Of a stretch of DNA of 64,000 nt, positions 43,751 through 52,114 are shown piece after piece (the stretch's first letter is position 1; the number at the start of each line of letters is the position of its first letter). The stretch comes from Paracoccus kondratievae. GTDB lineage: Bacteria > Pseudomonadota > Alphaproteobacteria > Rhodobacterales > Rhodobacteraceae. Both the position numbers and the translations under genes were made by a program. The stretch lies in contig NZ_CP045073.1 in NCBI RefSeq assembly GCF_009301415.1, forward strand, positions 1,193,501-1,257,500. Reading direction: 5' to 3'. The notes under the pieces are model-generated. The model was given only the letters and a program-made list of their open reading frames with translations, was not told the DNA's origin and ran no database searches.

Positions 43751-44692
43751 ATGATCATCGACACTAGCTGCTATCCGACCGATCTGGTTGATCTGGCATG
43801 GCAGCACGATGGCGAGCCGTTCAGCGGTGAACGCCTGATCCAGATGATGGACGGCCCCTATACGATCAACGGAAAGCCGCGCCGCATCGACAAGGCCTTT
43901 ATCCAGCCGCCGCAAGGCAACACCATCTACACCTGGACCGACGGCGAACTTTCAGGGCGCGAGTCCATCGACAGATACATGGCCTATACGCTGAAGATGG
44001 TTCAGAAATACCCGGATCGCTTCATCGGCTGCTTCGTCTATAACCCGCGCTGCGGCGTGCAGAACGGTGTCGAGGCGATCGGGCGCTATGTCACCGAACA
44101 TGGTTTTAAGATGGTGCAGTTCCAGGCGAACATGCACGCCTATCGGCCTGACCGGGCCAAGGACTGGTTGCGCCCCGCGCTTGACAAATGTGCCGAGCTG
44201 GGCGTGCTGGTCAAGGTTCACACCGGGGACGGTCCCTACTCGATCCCGACCGAATGGATTCCGCTGATCAAGGAATACCCGCAGATCAATTTCATCATGG
44301 CGCATTTCGGTGTGCAGACCGGCGGGGTCTATTGTTTCGAGCCCTTCCAGTGGGCGATGGAACTGCCCAACGTCTATTGCGAAACCGCCTGGTGCCTGCA
44401 GTCGCGGATCGTAGAATTCGCCAAGGAATTGCCAACGCACAAGATCCTTTACGGTTCGGATACGCCGCCGAATGAACCCGGCATGTGGCTGAACCTGCTT
44501 GAGGTTCTTTGCCATGAACCGCCGCAGGGCATGAACCTCGATGAGGCCACGCTTGAGGATTACCTGGGCAACAACCTGGCGCGGATGATCGGCATCGAGC
44601 CGACCCCCCATCCTGCGACCTATGAGGACGCGGTAGCCGAACTCGAACGCCACGGCATTGAGAACCGGCACTACCTCGCCACCCTCGTCTGA
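43751..44692 (+). CDS. Amidohydrolase-2 family protein (ACMSD-like), HxH motif lost
   Basis: The 313-residue protein starts at ATG 43751 after AGAAGGAG. It is a TIM-barrel member of the ACMSD/gamma-resorcylate decarboxylase group: HTGDGPYSIPTEWIPLI near 157, FIMAHFGVQTGG near 182 and LYGSDTPPNEPG near 238 carry the usual His, His and Asp. The N terminus reads MIIDTSCYPTDL where metal-binding relatives, including the next gene, have DTHLHP. The first metal ligand pair is therefore absent, and the protein may be non-catalytic, use another metal mode, or act with its paralogue. It is 18 bases from the second copy. Confidence 0.85.
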   Translation: MIIDTSCYPTDLVDLAWQHDGEPFSGERLIQMMDGPYTINGKPRRIDKAFIQPPQGNTIYTWTDGELSGRESIDRYMAYTLKMVQKYPDRFIGCFVYNPRCGVQNGVEAIGRYVTEHGFKMVQFQANMHAYRPDRAKDWLRPALDKCAELGVLVKVHTGDGPYSIPTEWIPLIKEYPQINFIMAHFGVQTGGVYCFEPFQWAMELPNVYCETAWCLQSRIVEFAKELPTHKILYGSDTPPNEPGMWLNLLEVLCHEPPQGMNLDEATLEDYLGNNLARMIGIEPTPHPATYEDAVAELERHGIENRHYLATLV

Positions 44693-44710
44693 GATCTTCG
44701 GAGAGCGACA

Positions 44711-45616
44711 ATGATCATCGACACGCACCTGCATCCTACCAATCTGGTGGATGAGGCATGGCGGCACACGGGCGAGCCCTTTACCGGCGAGCGTATGCTG
44801 AAACTCATGGACGGCCCCTATATGATCAACGGCAAGCCGCGCCGGATCGACATGGGCTTTATCCAGCCGCCGCCCGGAAATACCGGCTATCGGGATGGGA
44901 ACCGCCGCGGCCGCGAGGGCATCCGCGACTACATGTCCTACGTTGCCGAGCTTTGCCAGAAATATCCTGACCGCTTTATCGGCAACTTTACCTTCAACCC
45001 GCGCTGGGGGCCGGAAAACGGTGCCGCCGAACTGGAGTTTCATGTCAAGGAATACGGCTTCAGGATGCTGAAGCTGCATTCCAACATGCATGGCTATCGT
45101 CCTGATCGCGCATTGGAATGGTTGCGTCCGGCAATGCGGAAATGCGCAGAACTGGGCGTGGTGGTGCTGATTCACACCGGGGATGGTCCCTATTCCATCC
45201 CGACCCAGTTTTATCCGATCATCCGCGAATTCCCGATGGTCAACTTTATCATTGGCCATTTCGGTATCCAGACTGGCGGGAACTATAGTTTCGAGGCCTT
45301 CTGGATGGCGATGGACACACCCAACGTCTATTGCGAATCCGGCTGGTGCTTCCAGTCGCGGATCGTTGAGTTCGCCAAGCAGCTGCCGCCGCACAAGATC
45401 GTGTTTGGCACCGACTCGCCGCCGAACAACCCCGGCATGTGGTTGCGGGAACTGGAGGTTCTCTGCTCGCCCGAGCCGCAGGGGATGAACCTGAGCGAGG
45501 ACATTCTGGAAGATTATCTGGGCAACAACATTGCCCGTCTGATCGGTCTCGAGCCGACCAAGCCTCCCAAGGACCTGGCCGAGGCCGAGAAGCGCCTTAA
45601 GGCGACCTACGTCTGA
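44711..45616 (+). CDS. Amidohydrolase-2 family metalloenzyme (ACMSD-like decarboxylase/hydrolase)
   Basis: The 301-residue paralogue of the preceding gene keeps all expected metal residues: DTHLHP at 4-9, HTGDGPYSIPTQFYPIIREF, FIIGHFGIQTGGNYSF and FGTDSPPNNPG. Relatives decarboxylate aromatic or heterocyclic acids (ACMSD, gamma-resorcylate, isoorotate) or hydrolyse ring products, usually with Zn or Mn. The long similar stretches with the first copy show a duplication followed by divergence. It is followed by ubiD, and a COG0523 metal chaperone lies in the same operon. Confidence 0.88.
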   Translation: MIIDTHLHPTNLVDEAWRHTGEPFTGERMLKLMDGPYMINGKPRRIDMGFIQPPPGNTGYRDGNRRGREGIRDYMSYVAELCQKYPDRFIGNFTFNPRWGPENGAAELEFHVKEYGFRMLKLHSNMHGYRPDRALEWLRPAMRKCAELGVVVLIHTGDGPYSIPTQFYPIIREFPMVNFIIGHFGIQTGGNYSFEAFWMAMDTPNVYCESGWCFQSRIVEFAKQLPPHKIVFGTDSPPNNPGMWLRELEVLCSPEPQGMNLSEDILEDYLGNNIARLIGLEPTKPPKDLAEAEKRLKATYV

Positions 45617-45621
45617 GGCAT

Positions 45622-45652
45622 GGGTGCGGGGCCCCCGACCCCGCACCCCTTT
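45622..45652 (+). terminator. Hairpin between the amidohydrolase pair and ubiD
   Basis: GGGTGCGGGG (45622-45631) and CCCCGCACCC (45639-45648) pair perfectly and are followed by CTTTC. It starts six bases after the stop of the second amidohydrolase and ends about 26 bases before the ubiD start. It could weaken transcription into ubiD or stabilise the upstream mRNA. Confidence 0.55.
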
Positions 45653-45677
45653 CATCCGGCCCGCAGGGAAAGCGAAC

Positions 45678-47048
45678 ATGAGCCAGAATCAGGATTTCCA
45701 AAGCTTTGCCCGCGAGTATCGGGCGCGTTTTCCGCAGGATGTGCTGCATGTGCCTTCTGCCCTTACAGACGGGCAGGACGTGACCGCGCTGGTCGAGGCA
45801 TTGGCACGGCAAGGCCGTTCACCGATGCTGTTCTGCGATCGGGTGCCGGGCAGTGACTGGCCCCTGGTCACCAACGCCTTTGCCTCGCGCAACCGCATTG
45901 CGCGCATTCTTGGAACCGATCCCGACAACCTGCACGCCGAATATCAGCGCCGCGCCAATTCTCCGATCGAACCCGAATATGTGGAAAGCGGTCCGGTGGC
46001 GGAAGAGGTTGCCGAAGGCGATGCCGTCGATCTGGGAAACGTGCCAATGATCCGGCATTTCGACAGCGACCGCGGTCCTTACGCGACCAATGCGATCATC
46101 GTTGCCTGTGATCCCGAAACCGGGGTGGCGAACCTTAGCTATCATCGCTCGATGCGCCATGCGCGCAATGCGCTGGCAACCAGCCTGCATTCGCGCGGCC
46201 ATCTGTGGCGCATGTATGAAACAGCGCGCAGCGCCGGGCGGCCCTTGCCGGTTGCCATGGTGATAGGGGCGCATCCGCTGTTCATGCTCGCCGCCTCGGC
46301 CCGGGTGGCCTATGGGGTCGATGAGCGGGCGATTGCAGGCGCCTTGATGCAAGAGCCGCTGAAACTGCTGCGCACACCCCGGCACGGGATCGGCGTGCCA
46401 GCAGCTGCCGAGTTCGTGCTTGAGGGCCATCTGGACCCCGAAGCCCATGTAGCCGAGGGCCCGTTCGGAGAGTTTTCGGGCTACAGTTCCGACCGTTCCA
46501 CCAACACCTTGTTCCACGTTACGGCCATAATGCGCAAACGCGCGCCCTGGCTGGTTGATGTGGTGGGCGGAGCGACGGACGAACACCTTAACCTTGCACG
46601 CCTGCCGCGCGAGGCCGAGATGTTTGAAAAGCTGAAGGCCCGCTTCCCGGCGGTGACGCGGTTGCATTATCCGACCTCGGGCACGCATTTTCACGCCTAT
46701 GTGGCGCTGCGCCAAAGCCGCCCCGGCGAGGCGCGACAGGTCATGCTGGGTCTGCTGGGCTGGGACCCCTATCTGAAAACGGTGGTCGCGGTCGATGAGG
46801 ATATCGACGTCACCCAGGACAGCCAGGTGCTTTGGGCGCTGGCGACGCATTTCCAGCCGCATCGCGACATGTTCACCATCGCTGGCCTGCCGGGCAGCCC
46901 GCTGGACCCATCCTCGACCTCTGACGGCACCACATCGCGTCTGGCGCTGGATGCCACGCGCGGACCAGATTTTCACGGCATCCGCGCCACGATCAGCCCC
47001 GCAGCGCAAGAACGTGCCCGGGCCCTGATCGCGGGGGGGCAGCCATGA
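45678..47048 (+). CDS. UbiD-family prenylated-FMN decarboxylase
   Basis: The 456-residue protein starts at MSQNQDFQSFAREYRARFPQ (45678), 13 bases after CAGGGAAAG. It has the three-part UbiD architecture: DNLHAEYQRRANSPIEPEYV, then TNAIIVACDPETGVANLSYH, AEGPFGEFSGYSSDRSTN with the prFMN-site Glu, and VDVVGGATDEHLNLARLPRE. UbiD enzymes reversibly decarboxylate unsaturated or aromatic acids with prenylated FMN. The UbiX partner follows with a four-base overlap. The substrate is probably the ring acid of this locus rather than a ubiquinone precursor. Confidence 0.93.
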   Translation: MSQNQDFQSFAREYRARFPQDVLHVPSALTDGQDVTALVEALARQGRSPMLFCDRVPGSDWPLVTNAFASRNRIARILGTDPDNLHAEYQRRANSPIEPEYVESGPVAEEVAEGDAVDLGNVPMIRHFDSDRGPYATNAIIVACDPETGVANLSYHRSMRHARNALATSLHSRGHLWRMYETARSAGRPLPVAMVIGAHPLFMLAASARVAYGVDERAIAGALMQEPLKLLRTPRHGIGVPAAAEFVLEGHLDPEAHVAEGPFGEFSGYSSDRSTNTLFHVTAIMRKRAPWLVDVVGGATDEHLNLARLPREAEMFEKLKARFPAVTRLHYPTSGTHFHAYVALRQSRPGEARQVMLGLLGWDPYLKTVVAVDEDIDVTQDSQVLWALATHFQPHRDMFTIAGLPGSPLDPSSTSDGTTSRLALDATRGPDFHGIRATISPAAQERARALIAGGQP

Positions 47049-47641
47049 ACGCCCATGCCGTCCCCCACGGTGAGACGCCTGGGCGTATGGCGGTGGGGAT
47101 CAGTGGCGCATCGGGCTTTGTCTACGGGGTGCGCCTGCTTGAAATCCTGCGTGATCTGGGGATCGAGACCCATGTCGTTGTCAGCCGCGCCGCCCTTTTG
47201 ACAATGGTTCATGAAACCGGCTGCAAGCTGTCGGATGTCGAAGCGCGCGCAGATTTCCTGTACCGTTCAGACGATGTCGCGGCGAGCATTTCCAGCGGCT
47301 CATTCCGGACCATGGGCATGATTGTCGCGCCCTGTTCGATGAAGACGCTGGCCGAGATCGCGCAGGGGGTAACCTCGGGGCTGATCAGCCGCGCCGCCGA
47401 GGTCACGCTGAAAGAGCGTCGTCGGCTTGTGCTGATGACACGCGAGACGCCGCTGACCCGCAGCCATCTGCAAAACATGCTTGCCGTGACCGAGATGGGG
47501 GGGATCATCGCCCCTCCGGTCCCGGCTTTTTACGCACGGCCTGCCAGCCTGGACGACATGGTTGATCACACGCTGGGCAGGGTGCTGGACATGTTCGACC
47601 TTGATAGCGGCAAGGTCCGGCGCTGGGTCAAGACCCCCTGA
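47045..47641 (+). CDS. Flavin prenyltransferase UbiX
   Basis: The 198-residue protein starts at ATG 47045 on the ubiD stop. MAVGISGASGFVYGVRLLEI is the FMN-binding start of the family; SSGSFRTMGMIVAPCSMKTL and LMTRETPLTRSHLQNMLAVT follow. It attaches a dimethylallyl group to FMN to make the UbiD cofactor. Its coupling to ubiD shows it is a dedicated partner. Confidence 0.95.
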   Translation: MNAHAVPHGETPGRMAVGISGASGFVYGVRLLEILRDLGIETHVVVSRAALLTMVHETGCKLSDVEARADFLYRSDDVAASISSGSFRTMGMIVAPCSMKTLAEIAQGVTSGLISRAAEVTLKERRRLVLMTRETPLTRSHLQNMLAVTEMGGIIAPPVPAFYARPASLDDMVDHTLGRVLDMFDLDSGKVRRWVKTP

Positions 47642-47662
47642 ATTTCACTTGGGAGAGGAACG

Positions 47663-48688
47663 ATGCAAAAGACGGTCAAGGACAAGATCCCGGTCACGGT
47701 GCTGACGGGGTTTCTGGGCTCGGGCAAGACCACCTTGCTGAACCATATCCTGCGCGAAAATCACGGGATGAAGATTGCCGTGATCGAGAATGAGTTCGGC
47801 GAGATCGGCATTGATGGCGGGCTGGTGATCGGCAGCACCGAAGAGATCTTTGAGATGACCAACGGCTGCGTCTGCTGCGTGGCCGAGGCGCGTGATGACC
47901 TTTTGCGTGTCATCCGTCAGCTTTTGGCGCGGCCCCAACGGCTGGACCGGATCATCATCGAAACCAGCGGTCTGGCCGATCCCTATCCGGTGGCGCAGAC
48001 TTTTTTCCTTGATGATCCGATCAGGGCAGAGACCAATCTGGACGGGGTGATCGCGCTGGTCGATGTCAAACATATCCTGCGCCATCTGGACGATACCCTT
48101 GTCGAGGCGCATGACAATCAGGCGGTGGATCAGATCGTCTGCGCGGACCGTATCGTGCTGAACAAGATCGATCTTGCCGCTGAGGGCGAGATCGCCGAGG
48201 TCGAGGCGCGTGTCAGCCGCCTTAATGAGACGGCCGAGATCGTGCGGTCCAGCCATGCCCGGATCGAGCTGGACAAGATCCTGGGACTTGGCGCCTTTGA
48301 TCGTACCCGCAGACTGGCCGCGGATATCCATCACGACCATGCCCATCATCATGCGGCGCCCTGGGATAAGGACGGCGATCACGAACATGATGCCTCGGTC
48401 ACCTCGGTCGGGATTGAACTGCCCGGTCACATGGATCCGGCTGCCATGGCCCGCTGGGTGCATGAGATCAGGCAGCAGGACAACAGCGACCTGTTTCGCA
48501 TGAAGGGCATCTTTTCGATCCAGGGCGACGACTACTGCTATGTTCTGCACGGGGTTCATGACCAGATCGAATTCCGCCCGAACCATCCCTGGGCGGATGA
48601 GCCACGCTGCAACAAGATGGTCTTTATCGGTCGCAATCTTGACCGCGCCGCGCTTCAGGCGCGTCTTGCGCAATGCCGCGCTGCCTGA
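47663..48688 (+). CDS. COG0523 (CobW/ZNG-type) metal-chaperone GTPase
   Basis: The 341-residue GTPase has Walker A LTGFLGSGKTTLLNH at 15-29, IENEFGEIGIDGGLV with the Glu of this family, and the metal-binding NGCVCC near 73-78. NKID (G4) sits near 170. A His/Asp-rich stretch (DHAHHHAAPWDKDGDHEH, about 220-237) looks like a metal-holding loop, and the CobW C-terminal domain follows. COG0523 proteins load Zn or Co into target enzymes. Its position in an operon with amidohydrolases suggests they are its clients. Confidence 0.9.
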   Translation: MQKTVKDKIPVTVLTGFLGSGKTTLLNHILRENHGMKIAVIENEFGEIGIDGGLVIGSTEEIFEMTNGCVCCVAEARDDLLRVIRQLLARPQRLDRIIIETSGLADPYPVAQTFFLDDPIRAETNLDGVIALVDVKHILRHLDDTLVEAHDNQAVDQIVCADRIVLNKIDLAAEGEIAEVEARVSRLNETAEIVRSSHARIELDKILGLGAFDRTRRLAADIHHDHAHHHAAPWDKDGDHEHDASVTSVGIELPGHMDPAAMARWVHEIRQQDNSDLFRMKGIFSIQGDDYCYVLHGVHDQIEFRPNHPWADEPRCNKMVFIGRNLDRAALQARLAQCRAA

Positions 48689-48799
48689 GGAGGCACGAGC
48701 AGCACCGGCAGCGACCCGGGGAGGAGATAAGGGTCGCCTGACCGGGGTTGTCCGGCAGAGTGCCGGATAAAGGGGGAAAACCCAAAACAGGGGGGAGAA

Positions 48800-50167
48800 A
48801 TGACAACCACAGTACATCCGGCGGATGAAATCCTGCCGGCAAAGAAGATGTTTGCCCTGGCGCTTCAGCATGTCGCCGTGGCCTATGTCGGTTCGGTCGC
48901 GGTCCCGTTGATTATCGCCAATGCTCTTGGCTTTACCCGGGAAGATACGATCCTGCTGATCAGCACGACCTTTTTCTGCTCGGGTCTGGCGACGCTGGTG
49001 CAGACGGTGGGGTTTTGGCGCTTTGGGGTGCGGTTACCGATCATGACCGGGGTGGCCTTCAGCAGCGTCTCGGCAATCATCGCGATCGGGACCATGCCGG
49101 GCGTTGGTATCTCGGGTATCTGCGGCGCGGTGATCCTTGGCGGGTTGTTTATCGTCCTGATCGCGCCTTTGGCTGGCCGATTGCGGCGCTTTTTCCCGCC
49201 GGTGGTGACGGGCTGCATCGTCACGGCCATTGGCATGCAGTTGCTGCCAGTCGCCTATCAATGGGCTGGCGGCGGGAAAAATCACGAGAACTTTGGCGAC
49301 CCGGTGTTTCTGTGCATCGCGCTGCTTGTGCTGACGGTGATCCTGATGCTGAACCGGCTGGGCTCACCTTTGATGCGCAATCTGGCGGTGCTTGTGGGCA
49401 TGGGGGTCGGCGCGGCGGTCGCGTGGCTTTTGGGGTTGGGTAACATGGACCCGGTCCGCGAAGCGCCATGGGTGGTCTTGCCGATGCCGTTTCAGTTCGG
49501 CCTGCCGCAATTCGGGCTGCTGCCCTTTCTTACCATCACCATCGTCATGATCGTGCAGGCGGTCGAATCCATGGGCCTGTTCATTTCGATTGGCGATATG
49601 GTCGACCGGCAGGTGACGCCGCGGCAGGTTTCGGACGGAGTGCGCGCCAATGGCCTGTCCAGTGCGGTCGGAGGTATATTCGCCGGGTTCCCCGTCATCA
49701 CGCATATGGAAAATATCGGGCTGGTCATCCTCAGCGGCGTGCGCAGCCGTTGGGTCGTGGCGCTTTGTGGGCTGATGCTTTGCGTCTTTTCCTTTTTTCC
49801 AAAGTTCGGCGCTTTGCTTGCCGCGGTTCCGGCCCCGGCACTTGGCGGGGCGGCCATGGCGATGTTTGGCATCGTTGCTGCGGCGGGGATTCAGGCGCTT
49901 GCCAAGGTCGACTATGCGAACAACCGCTATAACCTGATGATCGTGGCGCTGACGCTGTCGATTGCGCTGATCCCGATCATGGCGCCGAACCTGTTCAGCC
50001 AGCTGCCTGATTGGATGAGGACGGTCCTGCACAGCAGCGTGGTCATCGCCTGTCTTGTGTCTGTGACGCTGAATCTGGTCCTGAACGGGGCGGGTGATGA
50101 TCAGGGCGATGATGTTCATCTGCCGGCTGGTCCGGCCCCGATCACTCCGATTCAGGCCGAGGCCTGA
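48800..50167 (+). CDS. NCS2-family nucleobase:cation symporter (xanthine/uracil permease type)
   Basis: The 455-residue permease has about fourteen membrane segments. LALQHVAVAYVGSVAVPLII near the start, and FLTITIVMIVQAVESMGLFIS containing the conserved Glu of the family near 255, identify NCS2. Homologues import xanthine, urate, uracil or similar heterocycles with a proton or Na+. It lies 111 bases after the COG0523 gene and has a strong GGGGGGAG site. A second family member is at 58788. Confidence 0.92.
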   Translation: MTTTVHPADEILPAKKMFALALQHVAVAYVGSVAVPLIIANALGFTREDTILLISTTFFCSGLATLVQTVGFWRFGVRLPIMTGVAFSSVSAIIAIGTMPGVGISGICGAVILGGLFIVLIAPLAGRLRRFFPPVVTGCIVTAIGMQLLPVAYQWAGGGKNHENFGDPVFLCIALLVLTVILMLNRLGSPLMRNLAVLVGMGVGAAVAWLLGLGNMDPVREAPWVVLPMPFQFGLPQFGLLPFLTITIVMIVQAVESMGLFISIGDMVDRQVTPRQVSDGVRANGLSSAVGGIFAGFPVITHMENIGLVILSGVRSRWVVALCGLMLCVFSFFPKFGALLAAVPAPALGGAAMAMFGIVAAAGIQALAKVDYANNRYNLMIVALTLSIALIPIMAPNLFSQLPDWMRTVLHSSVVIACLVSVTLNLVLNGAGDDQGDDVHLPAGPAPITPIQAEA

Positions 50168-50263
50168 GAACGTTCCGAACTTTGGCCGCGGGGCCCGGCC
50201 TTGCGGTTTCGCGACTGACCATGCAACCCGACAGGGGCACGCCCCTTTTCGCCAGAGCTGAGG

Positions 50264-51544
50264 ATGACGATGAACCAGATGCAAAAGGAACCCGCCCGCT
50301 CTGCGGTGCTGATCGGGGGAGGCATCCCCATGACGAAGACCGCGTCTGCAAGCCCGGCCGATGTGCTGATCGGTTCTGACGGTCGCATCGCCGCAATTGG
50401 GGACCGGATTGACCCACCCGAGGGCTGTCAGATCATCAAGGCCGATGGCTGCCTGATCCTGCCCGGCTTTGTCGATGCGCATCAGCATCTCGACAAGACC
50501 GGGGTGCTGCGGTTTGCGCCTAATCCTTCGGGAACGCTTCAGGGCGCGCGGGATGCCTTTGCGCTATATGCCCGCAATGCCCCGCCCGAGGATATTCTGA
50601 ACCGCGCGTCCCTGACGATCGCGCAATGCCTGTCGCATGGCACGACCGCAATCCGCAGCCATGTGAACGTCGACAAGGATGCCGGTTTCAACGGGATGGA
50701 GGCGCTGGCGCAGTTGCGGCGGGACTGGGCCGACCGGGTGCGTCTGCAGCTTGTCGCCTTCATGACCCCGCATCCGGGGCAGGATCTGGACTGGCTGCGC
50801 GCCAATATCGACCGCGCTGTCGAGCAGGGCGACGCCGTCGGCGGGACGCCAGCGGTGGCCGAGGATCCCGATACCTATCTGGACATCATTTTTCAGGCCG
50901 CAGCGCAGCATGGTCGCCCGGTCGATCTGCATATGGATGAGCATCTGAACGCCTCGCGCCAGCTGTTCCCCAAAGTGTTTGAACGGGTGCGGCGCTTTGG
51001 CATGCAGGGCAGGACGGTGCTGAGCCACTGCTCGGTGCTAAGCGCCATGCCCCGGGCCGGGTTCGAGGCGGTGATGGCCGAAATCCGCGACCTTGGCATT
51101 GGTGTCATCACTTTGCCTGCTGCGAACCTTTACCTTCAGGGCCGGGACAGCGACATCTTGCCGCCGCGTGGTCTGACCCGTGTGGCAGAGCTGGCGCGGG
51201 CGGGCATTCCCATCGCGACCGCTTCGGACAATATTCAGGACCCCTTCGTTCCGACCGGATCGGGCGACATGCTTGAGATAGCGCGCTGGACGCTGCTGGC
51301 CGGGCATCTCAAAGGGGATGAGCTGGAGCTCGCCTATCGCATGATTACCGGGATTCCGGCGCGGCTGATGGGGCTAGATGATCATGGTCTGCGCATTGGG
51401 GCGCGCGCCGATCTGGTGATCGCACGCAGCGCGGATATTGCCTCGCTGGTTGCCGGTGGTGCGACCGAAATGCAGGTTCTGGCTGCTGGCAGACTGGTTT
51501 CGGAAAGCACCCGGCGCCTTGAGCCTATGGCATGGAATGCCTGA
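50264..51544 (+). CDS. Cytosine-deaminase-like amidohydrolase
   Basis: The 426-residue enzyme has the composite amidohydrolase architecture. An N-terminal beta domain holds SADVLIGSDGRIAAIG-like sequence, followed by LPGFVDAHQHLDKTGVLR with the HxH metal pair near 70. HMDEHLNASRQLFPKVFERV, LSHCSVL and TASDNIQDPFVPTGSGDMLE (the Asp ligand) complete the site. Motif SDNxxDPF is typical of CodA and related cyclic-amidine deaminases or N-heterocycle hydrolases. Three ATGs near the start (50264, 50270, 50279) are possible. It probably removes an amino group or opens a ring imported by the adjacent permease. Confidence 0.9.
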   Translation: MTMNQMQKEPARSAVLIGGGIPMTKTASASPADVLIGSDGRIAAIGDRIDPPEGCQIIKADGCLILPGFVDAHQHLDKTGVLRFAPNPSGTLQGARDAFALYARNAPPEDILNRASLTIAQCLSHGTTAIRSHVNVDKDAGFNGMEALAQLRRDWADRVRLQLVAFMTPHPGQDLDWLRANIDRAVEQGDAVGGTPAVAEDPDTYLDIIFQAAAQHGRPVDLHMDEHLNASRQLFPKVFERVRRFGMQGRTVLSHCSVLSAMPRAGFEAVMAEIRDLGIGVITLPAANLYLQGRDSDILPPRGLTRVAELARAGIPIATASDNIQDPFVPTGSGDMLEIARWTLLAGHLKGDELELAYRMITGIPARLMGLDDHGLRIGARADLVIARSADIASLVAGGATEMQVLAAGRLVSESTRRLEPMAWNA

Positions 51545-51556
51545 CCCCGCACCCTG

Positions 51557-52114
51557 CTAGCAAGGCTGCGGGCCGCGCAAATCCTTGGGGCGGTCAATGT
51601 CATGCGCGGTTGCGGCGTCTATCGCAATAAGCCGCTCTGGCGGAATTGTCGCGATAATATGCCGCGCGCCATGATCGCCTGTCGGGGCGGCCCGGGCTGC
51701 CGCGAAATCCGATGCCGCGACATAGGCGGGCGGCATCGGACGGCCTGCGGAAATGCAGGCCGCACTGTGGGTATGCCCGGAAAGCTGATGCAAAAGGGCG
51801 GCATCTACGTTCGGCATGTCGCCCAGACAAATCAGTAGCCCCTCGGCACCAGCCTCGCTTGCGTATCCAAGTGCCCTGCCAAAGGAATGCGACATGGGCA
51901 GGCCGGGCGGCACAGGCAGCAAATGAAAACCCGTCAGCCGGTCGGCCACCTGTGGCGAGGACACAACCGCGATCAGCTGGTCGCATCCGGCTGCCCTCAG
52001 GGCCTCTGCCGCCCAGTCCACCAAGGGGCGGCCGCGCCAAAGCGCCAGTAACTTGTCCTCGCTGCCAAAGCGCTGCGATTGACCGGCCGCGAGCAGGCTG
52101 CCAACCCGGGTCAT
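51557..52114 (-). CDS. mocA: MocA-like molybdenum cofactor cytidylyltransferase
   Basis: The 185-residue protein begins MTRVGSLLAAGQSQRFGSED followed by KLLALW, the nucleotide-binding LAAGxSxRFGxxKxL of the MobA/MocA family. GLLICLGDMPNVDAAL has the metal-binding GDMP. MocA makes the molybdopterin cytosine dinucleotide used by xanthine-oxidase-type hydroxylases. Its start overlaps the xdhC stop by four bases, so the two cofactor genes are coupled and run toward the deaminase gene. Confidence 0.88.
   Translation of the reverse strand: MTRVGSLLAAGQSQRFGSEDKLLALWRGRPLVDWAAEALRAAGCDQLIAVVSSPQVADRLTGFHLLPVPPGLPMSHSFGRALGYASEAGAEGLLICLGDMPNVDAALLHQLSGHTHSAACISAGRPMPPAYVAASDFAAARAAPTGDHGARHIIATIPPERLIAIDAATAHDIDRPKDLRGPQPC

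Noticed and set aside
43952..45679. 575-residue minus-strand frame opposite the tandem amidohydrolases
   Set aside because: It shows internal repetition only because it is antisense to a gene duplication; no independent signals.
45678..47641. Ubiquinone-biosynthesis ubiD/ubiX pair
   Set aside because: The genes sit in a catabolic operon with amidohydrolases and a LysR regulator, so a dedicated catabolic decarboxylase is more likely.
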